From Trebonia kvetii (lineage in GTDB: Bacteria; Actinomycetota; Actinomycetes; Streptosporangiales; Streptosporangiaceae): a DNA stretch of 64,000 nt. Shown here piece after piece: positions 7,923 through 15,734 of the stretch. Numbering within the stretch: the stretch's first letter is position 1; every line of letters begins with the position of its first letter. A program made the translations under genes and the position numbers. The notes beneath the pieces are model-generated. The model was not told where the DNA came from. It saw only the letters and a list, made by a program, of their open reading frames with translations, and did no database searches. The DNA is taken from positions 1,340,519 to 1,404,518 of the forward strand of contig NZ_RPFW01000001.1 in the NCBI RefSeq assembly GCF_007827045.1, written 5' to 3'.

Positions 7923-9095
7923 TCAGTCTCCGAGCTGACCGAGCTTGACGTGGCCCTTGATGAGGTTGCGGGCGATCGTGCGCCGCTGGATCTCATCGGT
8001 GCCCTCAAAGATGCGCAGCAGCCGCAGCTCGCGGTACCAGCGCTCCACCGGTAGCTCCTTGGTGTAGCCCATGCCGCCGTGGATCTGCAGCACCCGGTCC
8101 ACCACCTGGTTGGCCATCACGGCACCGGAGAGCTTGGCGATCGAGGAGGCGTGCCGGGCGTCGCGGCCCTGCTGCACCTGCCAGGCGGCGTGCAGCGTCA
8201 GCCACTTGGCCGCCTCGATCTCCACGTGCGAGTCGGCGATCTGCCACTGGATGGCCTGGTACTCGGCGATCGGGTGGCCCATGGACACCCGGTTCTTCGC
8301 ATGCTCGATGGCCATCTCGAGCAGCCGCTCGGCGGAGCCGATCGCCCCGGCGGGGATCATGAAGCGTCCGTTGCCGATCCACTGCATGGCAAGCGCGAAG
8401 CCCTGGCCTAGCTCGCCGAGGATGTTCCGCTCCGGTACCCGGACGTTCTCGAAGACCAGGGAGGCCGGACCCCATTCGCCCATCGTCGGGATCGGGTCGG
8501 ACTTCCACCCCATGTCGCGGTCGGCGAGGAAGCAGGTCACACCGCCGTCGGCGCCCTTGTCCGGGTCGGTGACGGCGAACACCATCACAAAGTCGGCCTC
8601 GTTGCCGCCGGTGATGAAGATCTTCTCGCCGTTGATGATCCAGTCGCCGCCGTCTTTCACCGCCCGCGCCTTGATGTTGCGCGCGTCGGACCCGGCGCCC
8701 GGCTCGGTGATCGCGAAGCAGCTGTGCCGCTCGCCGTTGATCGTCGGGATCAGGTACTGCTGCTTCTGCTCGTCGGTGCCCGCATAGAGGATGTTGTCCG
8801 CGCTGCCACCGAACCGGAACGGCACGTAAGTGCGGCCGGTCTCCATCGCCACGATCGCCGACATGATCGGGCCGAGCGCGATGCCGCCGTACTCCTCCGG
8901 CGTGTTGATCCCCCACCAGCCGGCCTTCTTGGCCTTGAGCTGCAGCTCCTTGAGCTGTCCTGGCTCAAGCGAGGGCAGGCCCTGCCGCTCGTTGCGCAGC
9001 ACCTGCGGCTCAAGCGGCATCACCTCCTGCCTGATGAACTGGCGGATGGTGTCGCGGACGGCCCGTTCCTCGTCCGACAGCGAGAAGTCGATCAT
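7923..9095 (-). CDS. acyl-CoA dehydrogenase
   Basis: A 390-residue FAD enzyme that forms a 2,3-double bond in an acyl-CoA and passes electrons to ETF. It shows the full family pattern: helical N-domain (SLSDEERAVRDTIRQFI), the CFAITEPGAGSDA FAD/substrate strand, INGEKIFITGGNEADF, the QIHGGMGYTKELPVERWYRE helix, and IFEGTDEIQRRTIA, in which the glutamate of FEGT is in the position of the usual catalytic base. The ATG at 9095 follows GGGGAGG. It ends 62 bp before the ligase gene and probably forms a transcription unit with it. The promoter region (9096-9315) carries a TTCTAGAA palindrome related to the other TetR-type sites of this region. Confidence 0.93.
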   Translation of the reverse strand: MIDFSLSDEERAVRDTIRQFIRQEVMPLEPQVLRNERQGLPSLEPGQLKELQLKAKKAGWWGINTPEEYGGIALGPIMSAIVAMETGRTYVPFRFGGSADNILYAGTDEQKQQYLIPTINGERHSCFAITEPGAGSDARNIKARAVKDGGDWIINGEKIFITGGNEADFVMVFAVTDPDKGADGGVTCFLADRDMGWKSDPIPTMGEWGPASLVFENVRVPERNILGELGQGFALAMQWIGNGRFMIPAGAIGSAERLLEMAIEHAKNRVSMGHPIAEYQAIQWQIADSHVEIEAAKWLTLHAAWQVQQGRDARHASSIAKLSGAVMANQVVDRVLQIHGGMGYTKELPVERWYRELRLLRIFEGTDEIQRRTIARNLIKGHVKLGQLGD

Positions 9096-9315
9096 GGGAG
9101 TCCTCCCCTAACGGCCTGGCCTGCAGGCCAGCCGTAATTTCCGAGTTCGTTCTAGAAACAAGCTCAGTCTCGGACGGGTGACAAGAGGTGTCAAGACGCC
9201 GGGGCGGTGGGAGATCGCCGAACCCGTTCGGGAGACTGGGAGGAGGTGCACCGGCTGGCCGCGGCCTGACAGCCCCGGCCAGCCGGGCAACCACCCGTCG
9301 TCATCTCGGCCGCGG
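9096..9315. promoter_or_regulatory. promoter region of the acyl-CoA dehydrogenase with TTCTAGAA palindrome
   Basis: The 220-bp gap holds GTTCTAGAAAC at 9149-9159, whose core TTCTAGAA (9150-9157) matches the half-sites of the TAGAA-N5-TTCTA operators further on, but without the second half at the right spacing. Nothing else stands out. Confidence 0.4.
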
Positions 9316-10473
9316 TTACCTCGGCTGGCGGGCGAGGACGAGCACGCCGCAGGTGGCGAACATGCCGCCATTGCCGAGGATCACGCTGATCTCCGGGTTG
9401 GCGACCTGCGCCGCCGCCTCGCCGCGGATCTGCCTGACGCCCTCCTGGATGGCGAACATGCCGTACATCCCGGTGTGCGTGTAGGACAGGCCGCCGCCGT
9501 TGGTGTTCAGCGGCAGGCGGCCGCCGGGCTCGGTGTTGCCCTCGGCGATGAACGGCCCCGCCTCGCCCTTCTTGACGAAACCGAGCGCCTCGAGTCCGTA
9601 GATCGGCACGTGCGCGAACGCGTCGTAGATCATCAGGTGGTCGACGTCGGCGGCGGCGATGCCCGCCTCCGCGAAGGCCTTCTGGCCTGCCTGCCGGAAC
9701 ATCTGCGACTCGGTGAAGTCGACCATCTGCGAGATCAGCGGCGACTCCGCCGACTCGCCGGTGCCGATCACGTGCACCGGCGGCTTGGGGAAGTCGCCCG
9801 CCCGGTCCGCCGAGGTGACGATGAGCGCACCGCCGCCGTCGGTAACCAGGCAGCATTCGAGCAGGTGGAACGGGTAGGCGACCATCTTGGACGCCAGCAC
9901 GTCCTCGACGGTGATCACATCGCGGAACATGGCACGGGGGTTCTTCGCCGCCCACTGCCGCTGCGCGACCGCGACGTAGGCGAGCTGCTCGTGGGTGAGC
10001 CCGTACTCCTTCATGTACCGCAGCATCGGGATGGTGAAGGTCGTGGTCGGCCCGAGCGTGCCGTAGGGCAGCTCGAACTGGCCCTGCGGTGACGCGAGGT
10101 CCATCGACCACCGCGGCGCGCCGACCCGTGACCGGCCAGACTCGCCATGGGTGATCAGGACGGTCTTCGCGTAGCCCGCCCTGATCGCCGCGGCGGCGTG
10201 CCTGACGTGCAGCAGGAACGACGTGCCGCCGATACCCGTCCCGTCGATCCAGTCGGGGTAGATGCCGAGCGCGTGCGCGACCGCCGTCGGGCCAGGCGCG
10301 GACACGCTGGCGATGCCGTCGATGTCCTTCATCGTCAGGCCCGCGTCCCTGACGGCGTTGCGTGCCGCCTCGACGTGCAGGCGCATTGTGGAGTGGTCGG
10401 GCAGCCTGCCGACCTCGTCGGTCTCCGCCGCGCCGGCGATGATGACGCCGCTGCCGGTTCCGTTGCCTGTCAT
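9316..10473 (-). CDS. thiolase-fold protein lacking the thiolase cysteine (Ltp2-like)
   Basis: A 385-residue thiolase superfamily protein of the SCP-x/lipid-transfer type. The fold is clear (HVEAARNAVRDAGLTMKDIDGIAS; LMIYDAFAHVPIYGLEALG; NTNGGGLSYTHTG; ILGNGGMFATCGVLVLA), but the place of the nucleophilic cysteine reads GIGGTSFLLHV, so normal thiolysis is unlikely. Family knowledge: Cys-less Ltp2 proteins pair with a DUF35 protein to make a retro-aldolase that cuts steroid side chains. The DUF35 gene is directly upstream and overlaps by 4 bp (ATGA), supporting such a complex here. The start ATG 10473 is chosen because the longer frame is a shadow of that gene. Confidence 0.85.
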   Translation of the reverse strand: MTGNGTGSGVIIAGAAETDEVGRLPDHSTMRLHVEAARNAVRDAGLTMKDIDGIASVSAPGPTAVAHALGIYPDWIDGTGIGGTSFLLHVRHAAAAIRAGYAKTVLITHGESGRSRVGAPRWSMDLASPQGQFELPYGTLGPTTTFTIPMLRYMKEYGLTHEQLAYVAVAQRQWAAKNPRAMFRDVITVEDVLASKMVAYPFHLLECCLVTDGGGALIVTSADRAGDFPKPPVHVIGTGESAESPLISQMVDFTESQMFRQAGQKAFAEAGIAAADVDHLMIYDAFAHVPIYGLEALGFVKKGEAGPFIAEGNTEPGGRLPLNTNGGGLSYTHTGMYGMFAIQEGVRQIRGEAAAQVANPEISVILGNGGMFATCGVLVLARQPR

Positions 10474-10904
10474 GCGGTCTCCTCGCCGCTTCCTTCGTCG
10501 GGGGCGAAGACGGGGATCGCCATGTCGTCGCGCTGCTCGAAGGCGACCCGCAGCGGCATGTCGAGGACCAGGGCCTCCGGGGTGGCGGGCACGCCGACGA
10601 TGTTGGTCATCATCCGCGGCCCCTCGGCGAGCTGGACCACGGCGATGGCGTACGGAGCGTCGTCCTCGAAGCCGCGTGCCGGGCGGTGGTTGATCACGTA
10701 GGAGTACAGGGTCGCCCGGCCGCTCGCGGTGAACCATTCGACGTGTTCTGACCCGCAGTTGGGGCAGAGGGTGCGCGGGTAGAAGAACGGCTTGCCGCAG
10801 TCGAGGCAGCGCTGAATGCGCAGCTCGCCAGCGGCCGCGCCGTCCCAGAACGGCCGGGTTTCCGGGGTGGGAACCGGTATTGGCTTGGGCATTTCCCGCG
10901 TCAC
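10470..10904 (-). CDS. DUF35 zinc-ribbon/OB-fold acyl-CoA partner protein
   Basis: A small protein (144 residues from GTG 10904, 140 from ATG 10892) with a rubredoxin-like zinc ribbon (CLDCGKPFFYPRTLCPNCGS, four cysteines) followed by an OB-fold (ATLYSYVINHRPARGF...PYAIAVVQLAEGPRMMTNIVG). Such proteins bind CoA thioesters and act as obligate partners of Cys-less thiolases or of MaoC hydratases. The GTG is preferred because it overlaps the stop of the upstream SDR gene as GTGA, and the stop overlaps the thiolase start as ATGA: the three genes are translationally coupled. Confidence 0.87.
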   Translation of the reverse strand: MTREMPKPIPVPTPETRPFWDGAAAGELRIQRCLDCGKPFFYPRTLCPNCGSEHVEWFTASGRATLYSYVINHRPARGFEDDAPYAIAVVQLAEGPRMMTNIVGVPATPEALVLDMPLRVAFEQRDDMAIPVFAPDEGSGEETA

Positions 10905-11782
10905 CGGTGCTTGCCGAAGGAGCGCTCCACCTGATCGGCGAGCACGTCGGCGTCGTCCCATGGCGCGGTCCCGATGATCCTGGTGACGGGCTCGGGGTTG
11001 TTGTACAGCGCGATCTCGTACCCCGCCGAGTGGATTACCTTGCCGGTGATCCATCCGGACCGCTCGGAGGCCAGGTAGGCGACGATCGGCGCCACATTGT
11101 CCGGCGACATCACGTCGGGTGCGTTGCTCGGGCTGCCCTCGCGGCGGCGCTCCATCGGTATGGAGCTGGTCATCCTTGTCGCGGCGCCCGGCGAGATCGC
11201 GTTCACCGTGACGCCGTACTTGGCCAGCGAGTTCGCGCTCGAGTAGGTGAGGCCCACGATGCCCATCTTCGCCGCCGCGTAGTTCGGCTGGCCGGGGGCG
11301 CCGTGCAGGCCGGAGACCGAGGTGAAGTTGATGATGCGGTTCTGCGCGGTCTCGTCGCGCAGCGACCGCCAGTAGGCGGAGGCGAACCTTGTCGTGTTGA
11401 ACGTGCCCTTCAGGTGGACCCGGATGACGTCGTCCCACTCCTGCTCGGTCATGTTGAAGATCATCCGGTCGCGCAGGATGCCCGCCACGTTGACCAGGAC
11501 GTCGAGCCTGCCGAACTGCTCGATGGCGCCGCCGATCAGGCCCTCAGCCGCCGCGAAGTCGGTGATGTCGGCGCCGCTCGCGACCGCCTTGCCGCCCGCC
11601 TCGGCGATCTCCCCGACGACCTCCTGAGCCGGGCCGCTGTCCGTCCCTGAGCCGTCGACCGCCACGCCGAGGTCGTTGACCACGACCGACGCGCCCTCGC
11701 TCGCCAGCAGCCTGGCCACCGACGCGCCGATCCCGCGGCCCGCGCCGGTGACAATCGCCACGCGCCCGTCAAGTCGTCCCAT
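10901..11782 (-). CDS. SDR dehydrogenase, 3-hydroxyacyl-CoA dehydrogenase-like
   Basis: A 293-residue classical short-chain dehydrogenase: NAD(P)-binding TGAGRGIG (residues 12-19), NVAG, catalytic S-Y-K with YAAAK (about residue 175), and VNAISPGAATRM. The long insert after VVNDLG (VAVDGSGTDSGPAQEVVGEI) is typical of the dehydrogenase domain of the peroxisomal multifunctional enzyme family, which oxidises 3-hydroxyacyl-CoA. The C-terminal tail is longer than in FabG. It is the first gene of the minus-strand operon SDR-DUF35-thiolase, divergent from a TetR regulator gene and with two operator-like palindromes in between. Confidence 0.9.
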   Translation of the reverse strand: MGRLDGRVAIVTGAGRGIGASVARLLASEGASVVVNDLGVAVDGSGTDSGPAQEVVGEIAEAGGKAVASGADITDFAAAEGLIGGAIEQFGRLDVLVNVAGILRDRMIFNMTEQEWDDVIRVHLKGTFNTTRFASAYWRSLRDETAQNRIINFTSVSGLHGAPGQPNYAAAKMGIVGLTYSSANSLAKYGVTVNAISPGAATRMTSSIPMERRREGSPSNAPDVMSPDNVAPIVAYLASERSGWITGKVIHSAGYEIALYNNPEPVTRIIGTAPWDDADVLADQVERSFGKHR

Positions 11783-11999
11783 CGAAACCCACCGTTCCCT
11801 TCGCCCATGAAGACACGCAGGTGCTGTGAATAGAATGCTCTTCTGGAATTAGACTTCAGTAATGGGCCCTCAGTGTCAAGGTTCCCACGTTCGGCCTGGA
11901 CGGGATAGGCTATTAGAATCCTGTTCCGTTACTCCGTGTCCAGGCGGCGTGCGGCCATGGCGGGGCGGCTTGTGTTCGGTAAGGCCGGAGGCGGGTTCG
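11783..11999. promoter_or_regulatory. divergent promoter region with two TAGAA-N5-TTCTA-like sites
   Basis: Between the SDR operon and the TetR gene lie ATAGAA-TGCTC-TTCTGG (11830-11846) and TTAGAA-TCCTG-TTCCGT (11913-11929). Both follow the TAGAA-N5-TTCTA plan of the perfect sites at 14545 and 14765, with one to three mismatches. They are good candidates for binding of the adjacent TetR protein (inference). Confidence 0.55.
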
Positions 12000-12794
12000 G
12001 TGGATTCGACGTCAGCTTCATCTTCGTCATCAGCTTCAGCTTCGTCAGCGGCGTCACGGCAGGCGCGCGGCAAGTCCGCGGCGGGGACGTGGCAGTGGGC
12101 ACGGACGGCGGAAACGCAGCGGGCGCTGCTCGACGCCGCGCGTGAGGTCTTCGTGGAGCAGGGCTTCTCCCAGGCGAGCATCGCCGAGGTCGTCGAGCGG
12201 GCCGGGTCGAGCGTCGGCAGCCTGTACCACCACTTCGGCGGCAAGAGCGAACTGTATGTCGCGCTGTGGCAGGAGTACCAGCAAGCACAGGAGGAGGCCG
12301 CGGCCGGCGCGGTCGCGGCGGCCAAGCGGGCCGGCGTGACCGACCCGTTCGAGCTGTTCTCGGCGGGCGCCCGCGCCTACCTTGAGGGCAGCTGGCAGCA
12401 CCGGGACCTGACGGTGCTGTTCCTGTCCGGTGACACGCCGCCCGGCTTCGGCGTGATGGCGCGGACCCGCGGCCACCAGTGGATCAGCCAGAACGACACG
12501 CTCCTCGGCCTGTCCGACACGTCGTTCGACCGGCTGTACGCCACCATCCTGACCCAGCTGATCGGCGAGGGCGCCAGGGAGGTCGCCGTCGCCAAGAACC
12601 GGCAGCAGGCGAGCCGGGTGGCCGACGCGGTCATCGAGTACGTGCAGCGGATCATGGCCAACGGGCCCTGGTCGCCGGCGGTCAAGCCGGTCGGCACGGT
12701 CCGCGCCGACCGTGCTGACCGAGCCGGCCGGGCTGAGCGGGCCGAGCGCGGAACGCGGCGCGCGTCAGCGCGCGCCGATTCGCCGACCGACTGA
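12000..12794 (+). CDS. TetR-family transcriptional regulator
   Basis: A 264-residue regulator. After a Ser/Ala-rich N-terminus (residues 1-20) comes the TetR DNA-binding domain (about 32-80: TQRALLDAAREVFVEQGF, ASIAEVVERAGSSVGSLYHHFGGKSELY). The ligand domain follows, and the C-terminal tail is a low-complexity run of ADRA/AERA repeats with strong Arg-Ala bias. The GTG at 12000 is chosen since GGAGG sits about ten bases upstream; an upstream in-frame ATG at 11862 would overlap the operators. Placed divergently from the SDR-DUF35-thiolase operon, it probably represses acyl-CoA genes until an acyl-CoA ligand binds. Confidence 0.87.
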   Translation: MDSTSASSSSSASASSAASRQARGKSAAGTWQWARTAETQRALLDAAREVFVEQGFSQASIAEVVERAGSSVGSLYHHFGGKSELYVALWQEYQQAQEEAAAGAVAAAKRAGVTDPFELFSAGARAYLEGSWQHRDLTVLFLSGDTPPGFGVMARTRGHQWISQNDTLLGLSDTSFDRLYATILTQLIGEGAREVAVAKNRQQASRVADAVIEYVQRIMANGPWSPAVKPVGTVRADRADRAGRAERAERGTRRASARADSPTD

Positions 12795-12859
12795 GCCCGG
12801 CGAGCTGACCCAGCCGCCCGGAGGGTCTCGCCAGTCACATGCGCAACAGCAAGTCGAAC

Positions 12860-12946
12860 ATGATCACGGAAATTCCGATTACAACGGAACTTTTCTACCC
12901 GATCCGGGGAGAAAAGTTCCGCCAGGATAAGAAGTTCCGTGATCAT
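12860..12946. repeat. nested double palindrome between convergent genes
   Basis: Two perfect 12-bp inverted repeats are nested: ATGATCACGGAA (12860-12871) with TTCCGTGATCAT (12935-12946), and CGGAACTTTTCT (12885-12896) with AGAAAAGTTCCG (12910-12921). The three gaps (left, loop, right) are each exactly 13 bases. It lies between the convergent TetR and PHP genes and may be a bidirectional terminator; the exact symmetry also suits a protein-binding or mobile-element site. Local base composition is more AT-rich than its surroundings. Confidence 0.75.
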
Positions 12947-13006
12947 CGGCGGCGCGATGTGGCGGGTGGGACTGGCGGTGTGCGTGGGCGTAATGTCGCG
13001 GGGCTG

Positions 13007-13681
13007 CTAGGGGGAACGCCGCGGGTAGCGGGGGGCGTGGTCGCGGAACTCGCCGCTTAGCTGGGCGTGGTTCAGGGCCGCCAGGAAGCTGGCCGGGCCA
13101 TCGAAGTCGGGCATGTCCAGGTAGGCGGCGCCTACGCCCGGAGCGTCGTGGGCGTCCGAGCCCGCGCCGCCCGGCAGACCGAAGGCCCTGGCTAGCGCGA
13201 CCGCACGGCTGTTCAGGGCAGGGTCGGAGATCTTGGCGTTGAAGACCTCGATGATGTCCACGGCGCCTTCGGCGCACAGGGCGGGCAGTACCCGGCCAAG
13301 GCTGGATCTGACGGGGTCGAACGGGTGCGGGATGTAGACCAGGCCGCCCTGCGCCTTGATCTTGGCGATGACCTCCTCGAGCGGCAGCACATAGGGGATG
13401 CGCTCGGTCAGGAACAGCCCGATCACGTCACCGTAGGGGGTCCTGACCTCCTCGCCGACGATGACGCGCACACCAAGGTCACGGCCCGCCGCGTCGACGG
13501 CCGCCGCGGTGACGTTGTGGTCGGTAATGCACACCACGTCGAGGCCGGCGCACTTGGCCCGGTCGGTGAGCTGCTCAATGGTGAGCACAGAATCGCCCGA
13601 CGCCACCGTGTGCAGGTGGCAGTCCACCCGGACCCGCCCGGCAGATCTTATGCCCGGCCGGTCTCCTGGCACTTCGGTCAT
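13007..13681 (-). CDS. PHP-domain metal-dependent phosphoesterase
   Basis: A 224-residue stand-alone PHP-domain protein. Motif I is VDCHLHTVASGD, motif II CITDHNVT, then VGEEV, a conserved YIPHPFDP histidine and a GSDAHDAPGVG motif near the C-terminus, giving the trinuclear metal site of PHP phosphoesterases (YciV/TrpH type hydrolases of nucleoside 3',5'-bisphosphates or short RNA). The start ATG 13681 overlaps the stop of the upstream SDR as ATGA; an upstream frame is a shadow. The substrate is not known. Confidence 0.87.
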   Translation of the reverse strand: MTEVPGDRPGIRSAGRVRVDCHLHTVASGDSVLTIEQLTDRAKCAGLDVVCITDHNVTAAAVDAAGRDLGVRVIVGEEVRTPYGDVIGLFLTERIPYVLPLEEVIAKIKAQGGLVYIPHPFDPVRSSLGRVLPALCAEGAVDIIEVFNAKISDPALNSRAVALARAFGLPGGAGSDAHDAPGVGAAYLDMPDFDGPASFLAALNHAQLSGEFRDHAPRYPRRSP

Positions 13682-14478
13682 GGGTGCGCGGGCGCGGCGC
13701 CGCGCAGTTCGGCGAGCAAGTCCTGGGAGTAGGTGATCCGGCCGGTCAGCGTCTTCGGGTCGCCGCTGCACAGCGCGAGTGCCGCCTCCGCCATGACAGA
13801 CGGCGGCTCCGCGTTCGGGTCGCCCGCCGTGGTCAGGTGATGGAAGAGCGTGCCAGGCGTCGGGACCACGGCGTTCGGGGACAGCGCGTTCACCGCGATG
13901 TTGTCCGGATAGAGCTCGGCGGCCAGCCCGGTGGAAAACCGCTCAAGCGCCGCCTTGCACATCCCGTAGACGGTCCCGCCGCGGCCGGCCCAGGCGTTCG
14001 GCGGGATGGACGGATGCCGGGCGGCGCCGGAGGAGATGTTCAGGATCCAGCCCCTGCTCTTCTTCCGCATGCCGGGGATGACGAGCTGAGCGAGGTGGAA
14101 CGGCGCCTCGACCTGGACGTCGAACATCAGCTGGAACCTGCGCGGCGTGAAGTCCGCGACCCGGGTGAAATAGGTGACGGCCGCGTTGCTCACCAGGATG
14201 TCCGGCGCGCCGAGCCGCGCGACGGCCTCGGCCACCGCCCGTTCCCTGTCCTCGGGCCGCGACAGGTCGGCCGGGATGGCCACCGCCGTGCCGCCCGCGG
14301 CCTCGATCCGGGCCACCGTCTCGCCAAGCGTGCCGTCAAGCGAGGACGTGCCCGCCTCGACCGTGCGTGCCGTCACCGCGACCGCCGCACCGGCGGCTGC
14401 GAACTGAGCGGCGATCTCCGCGCCGATGCCGCGGCTCGCCCCGGTCACGATCGCGACCTTCCCGTCCAGGACTCCCAT
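13678..14478 (-). CDS. SDR-family oxidoreductase
   Basis: A 266-residue short-chain dehydrogenase: TGASRGIG, VSNAAVT, ISSG and the catalytic YGMCK (with the tyrosine preceded by a WAGRGGTV insert), then VNALSPNAVV. The extended loop HPSIPPNAWAGRGGTVYGMCK and the C-terminal ALALCSGDPKTLTGRITYSQDLL resemble SDRs of actinobacterial CoA-ester clusters. The ATG at 14478 is chosen over GTG 14487 because GGGGGAG sits nine bases before it and touches the GTG. It is coupled to the PHP gene. The promoter has the perfect operator at 14545-14561. Confidence 0.88.
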   Translation of the reverse strand: MGVLDGKVAIVTGASRGIGAEIAAQFAAAGAAVAVTARTVEAGTSSLDGTLGETVARIEAAGGTAVAIPADLSRPEDRERAVAEAVARLGAPDILVSNAAVTYFTRVADFTPRRFQLMFDVQVEAPFHLAQLVIPGMRKKSRGWILNISSGAARHPSIPPNAWAGRGGTVYGMCKAALERFSTGLAAELYPDNIAVNALSPNAVVPTPGTLFHHLTTAGDPNAEPPSVMAEAALALCSGDPKTLTGRITYSQDLLAELRGAAPAHP

Positions 14479-14830
14479 GTGTGCCACTCCCCCGCCTCCC
14501 GGCCCGCGGCCGGGAAACCGGCCGCGAACAGGGAAAGCAAAATCCTAGAAGTTTGTTCTAGTATCGTCTGGCCGCGGGGACAGGCCTGTCAAGGCCGCGG
14601 GAGAGGCGAGAGCGCGCGGCCGGGGTGAGGGCCGCGGCTGGGGTGCGGGCCGCGGGGCGGGAGTGGGCAGCCGCGGGCGGGCCGCGGGACGGCGGACGCA
14701 GGGCAGTACCGCGGGTCTAGTCGCCGGGGGTTGACAGGGCGACACCGGCCCCCACTAATTATTTCTAGAACATTATTCTAGCAAATTTGCCTGCTGCCGA
14801 CTTTAACTGCCTGCGATGCCGGAGGTTGTA
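14479..14830. promoter_or_regulatory. divergent promoter region with two perfect TAGAA-N5-TTCTA operators
   Basis: This 350-bp gap between the SDR (minus) and MaoC (plus) genes holds CTAGAA-GTTTG-TTCTAG at 14545-14561 and CTAGAA-CATTA-TTCTAG at 14765-14781, one near each start. Between them is a very G-rich stretch without a gene. The identical arms and spacer length point to one regulator controlling both directions; the nearby TetR is the obvious candidate. Confidence 0.7.
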
Positions 14831-15697
14831 GTGAGCCTGGACCACAGCGTGGTGGGAATCCCCAGCGAGCCGCAGGTGCGGTCCTGGGACAGCAAGGACG
14901 CGCTGCTCTACGCGGTGGGCGTCGGGGCCGGGCTGGGCGACCCGCTTCGGGAGCTCGAATTCACCACAGAGAACAGCCAGGGCATCGAGCAGCGGGTGCT
15001 GCCGACGTTCGCGGTGCTCGCCTCCCAGGGCCGATTTGGCCGCAGCCTCGGCGACTTCAACCCGGCGATGCTCGTGCACGCCGAGCAGTTCTTTGAGTTG
15101 CACCGGCCGCTGCCCGTGGAGGGAAGCGTCTCCGTGGTGTCCACGGTCACCGGCATCTACGACAAAGGCTCCGGCGCGCTGATCTCCACCGAGAACGTGG
15201 CGACCGATGAGGCCTCCGGCGAGGTCCTGGTCACCGCGCGCAGCGGGGTCTTCATCCGCGGCGCGGGCGGCTTCGGTGGATCCCGCGGCACCGACCCGGG
15301 GTGGCAGCGGCCGGACCGGGAGCCTGACCACCAGGTCGTCTACGAGACGCGGCCGGAACAGGCGCTGATCTACCGGCTGTCGGGCGACCGCAACCCGCTG
15401 CACGTCGACCCGAAGTTCGCGGCCGCCGGCGGCTTCAGCCAGCCGATCCTGCACGGCCTTTGCACCTACGGCGTCACCGGGCGCGCCCTGCTGCACGAGC
15501 TGTGCGGCTCGGACCCGGCCAGGTTCCGTTCCATGTACGGCCGGTTCAGCAAGCCGGTGCTGCCAGGCGAGGCGCTCACCATCTCCATGTGGCGGCAGGA
15601 CGGCGATGACACCGTGCTGTTCACCACGACGCGGCCGGACGGCGCCGTGGTCATCGACCGCGGCAGGATTCAGGTGCGCGAGCCGGCCGGCGCGTGA
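14831..15697 (+). CDS. MaoC-family enoyl-CoA hydratase (hydratase 2 type)
   Basis: A 288-residue double hot-dog hydratase that adds water to 2-enoyl-CoA. The second hot-dog carries the hydratase-2 motif, YRLSGDRNPLHVDPKFA followed by GFSQPILHGLCTYG, with the catalytic D and H. The first half (DALLYAVGVGAGLGD, LEFTTENSQGIEQRVLPTFAVL) matches multifunctional-enzyme and ChsH3-like hydratases. The GTG at 14831 is preferred over ATG 14816 because GGAGG lies five bases ahead of it, inside the longer frame. It is first in the plus-strand operon hydratase-phosphatase-two acyl-CoA dehydrogenases. Confidence 0.9.
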   Translation: MSLDHSVVGIPSEPQVRSWDSKDALLYAVGVGAGLGDPLRELEFTTENSQGIEQRVLPTFAVLASQGRFGRSLGDFNPAMLVHAEQFFELHRPLPVEGSVSVVSTVTGIYDKGSGALISTENVATDEASGEVLVTARSGVFIRGAGGFGGSRGTDPGWQRPDREPDHQVVYETRPEQALIYRLSGDRNPLHVDPKFAAAGGFSQPILHGLCTYGVTGRALLHELCGSDPARFRSMYGRFSKPVLPGEALTISMWRQDGDDTVLFTTTRPDGAVVIDRGRIQVREPAGA

Positions 15698-15734
15698 TGG
15701 CGGGCCACGGGACGACCCAGAGTCAGGAGAACGC

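Noticed and set aside
12879-13277. Minus-strand frame across the nested palindrome
   Set aside because: It reads through the palindrome and overlaps the PHP gene in another frame; no motif.
14580-14740. G-rich run in the divergent promoter as a G-quadruplex or terminator
   Set aside because: High-GC spacer with no dyad or conserved spacing visible.
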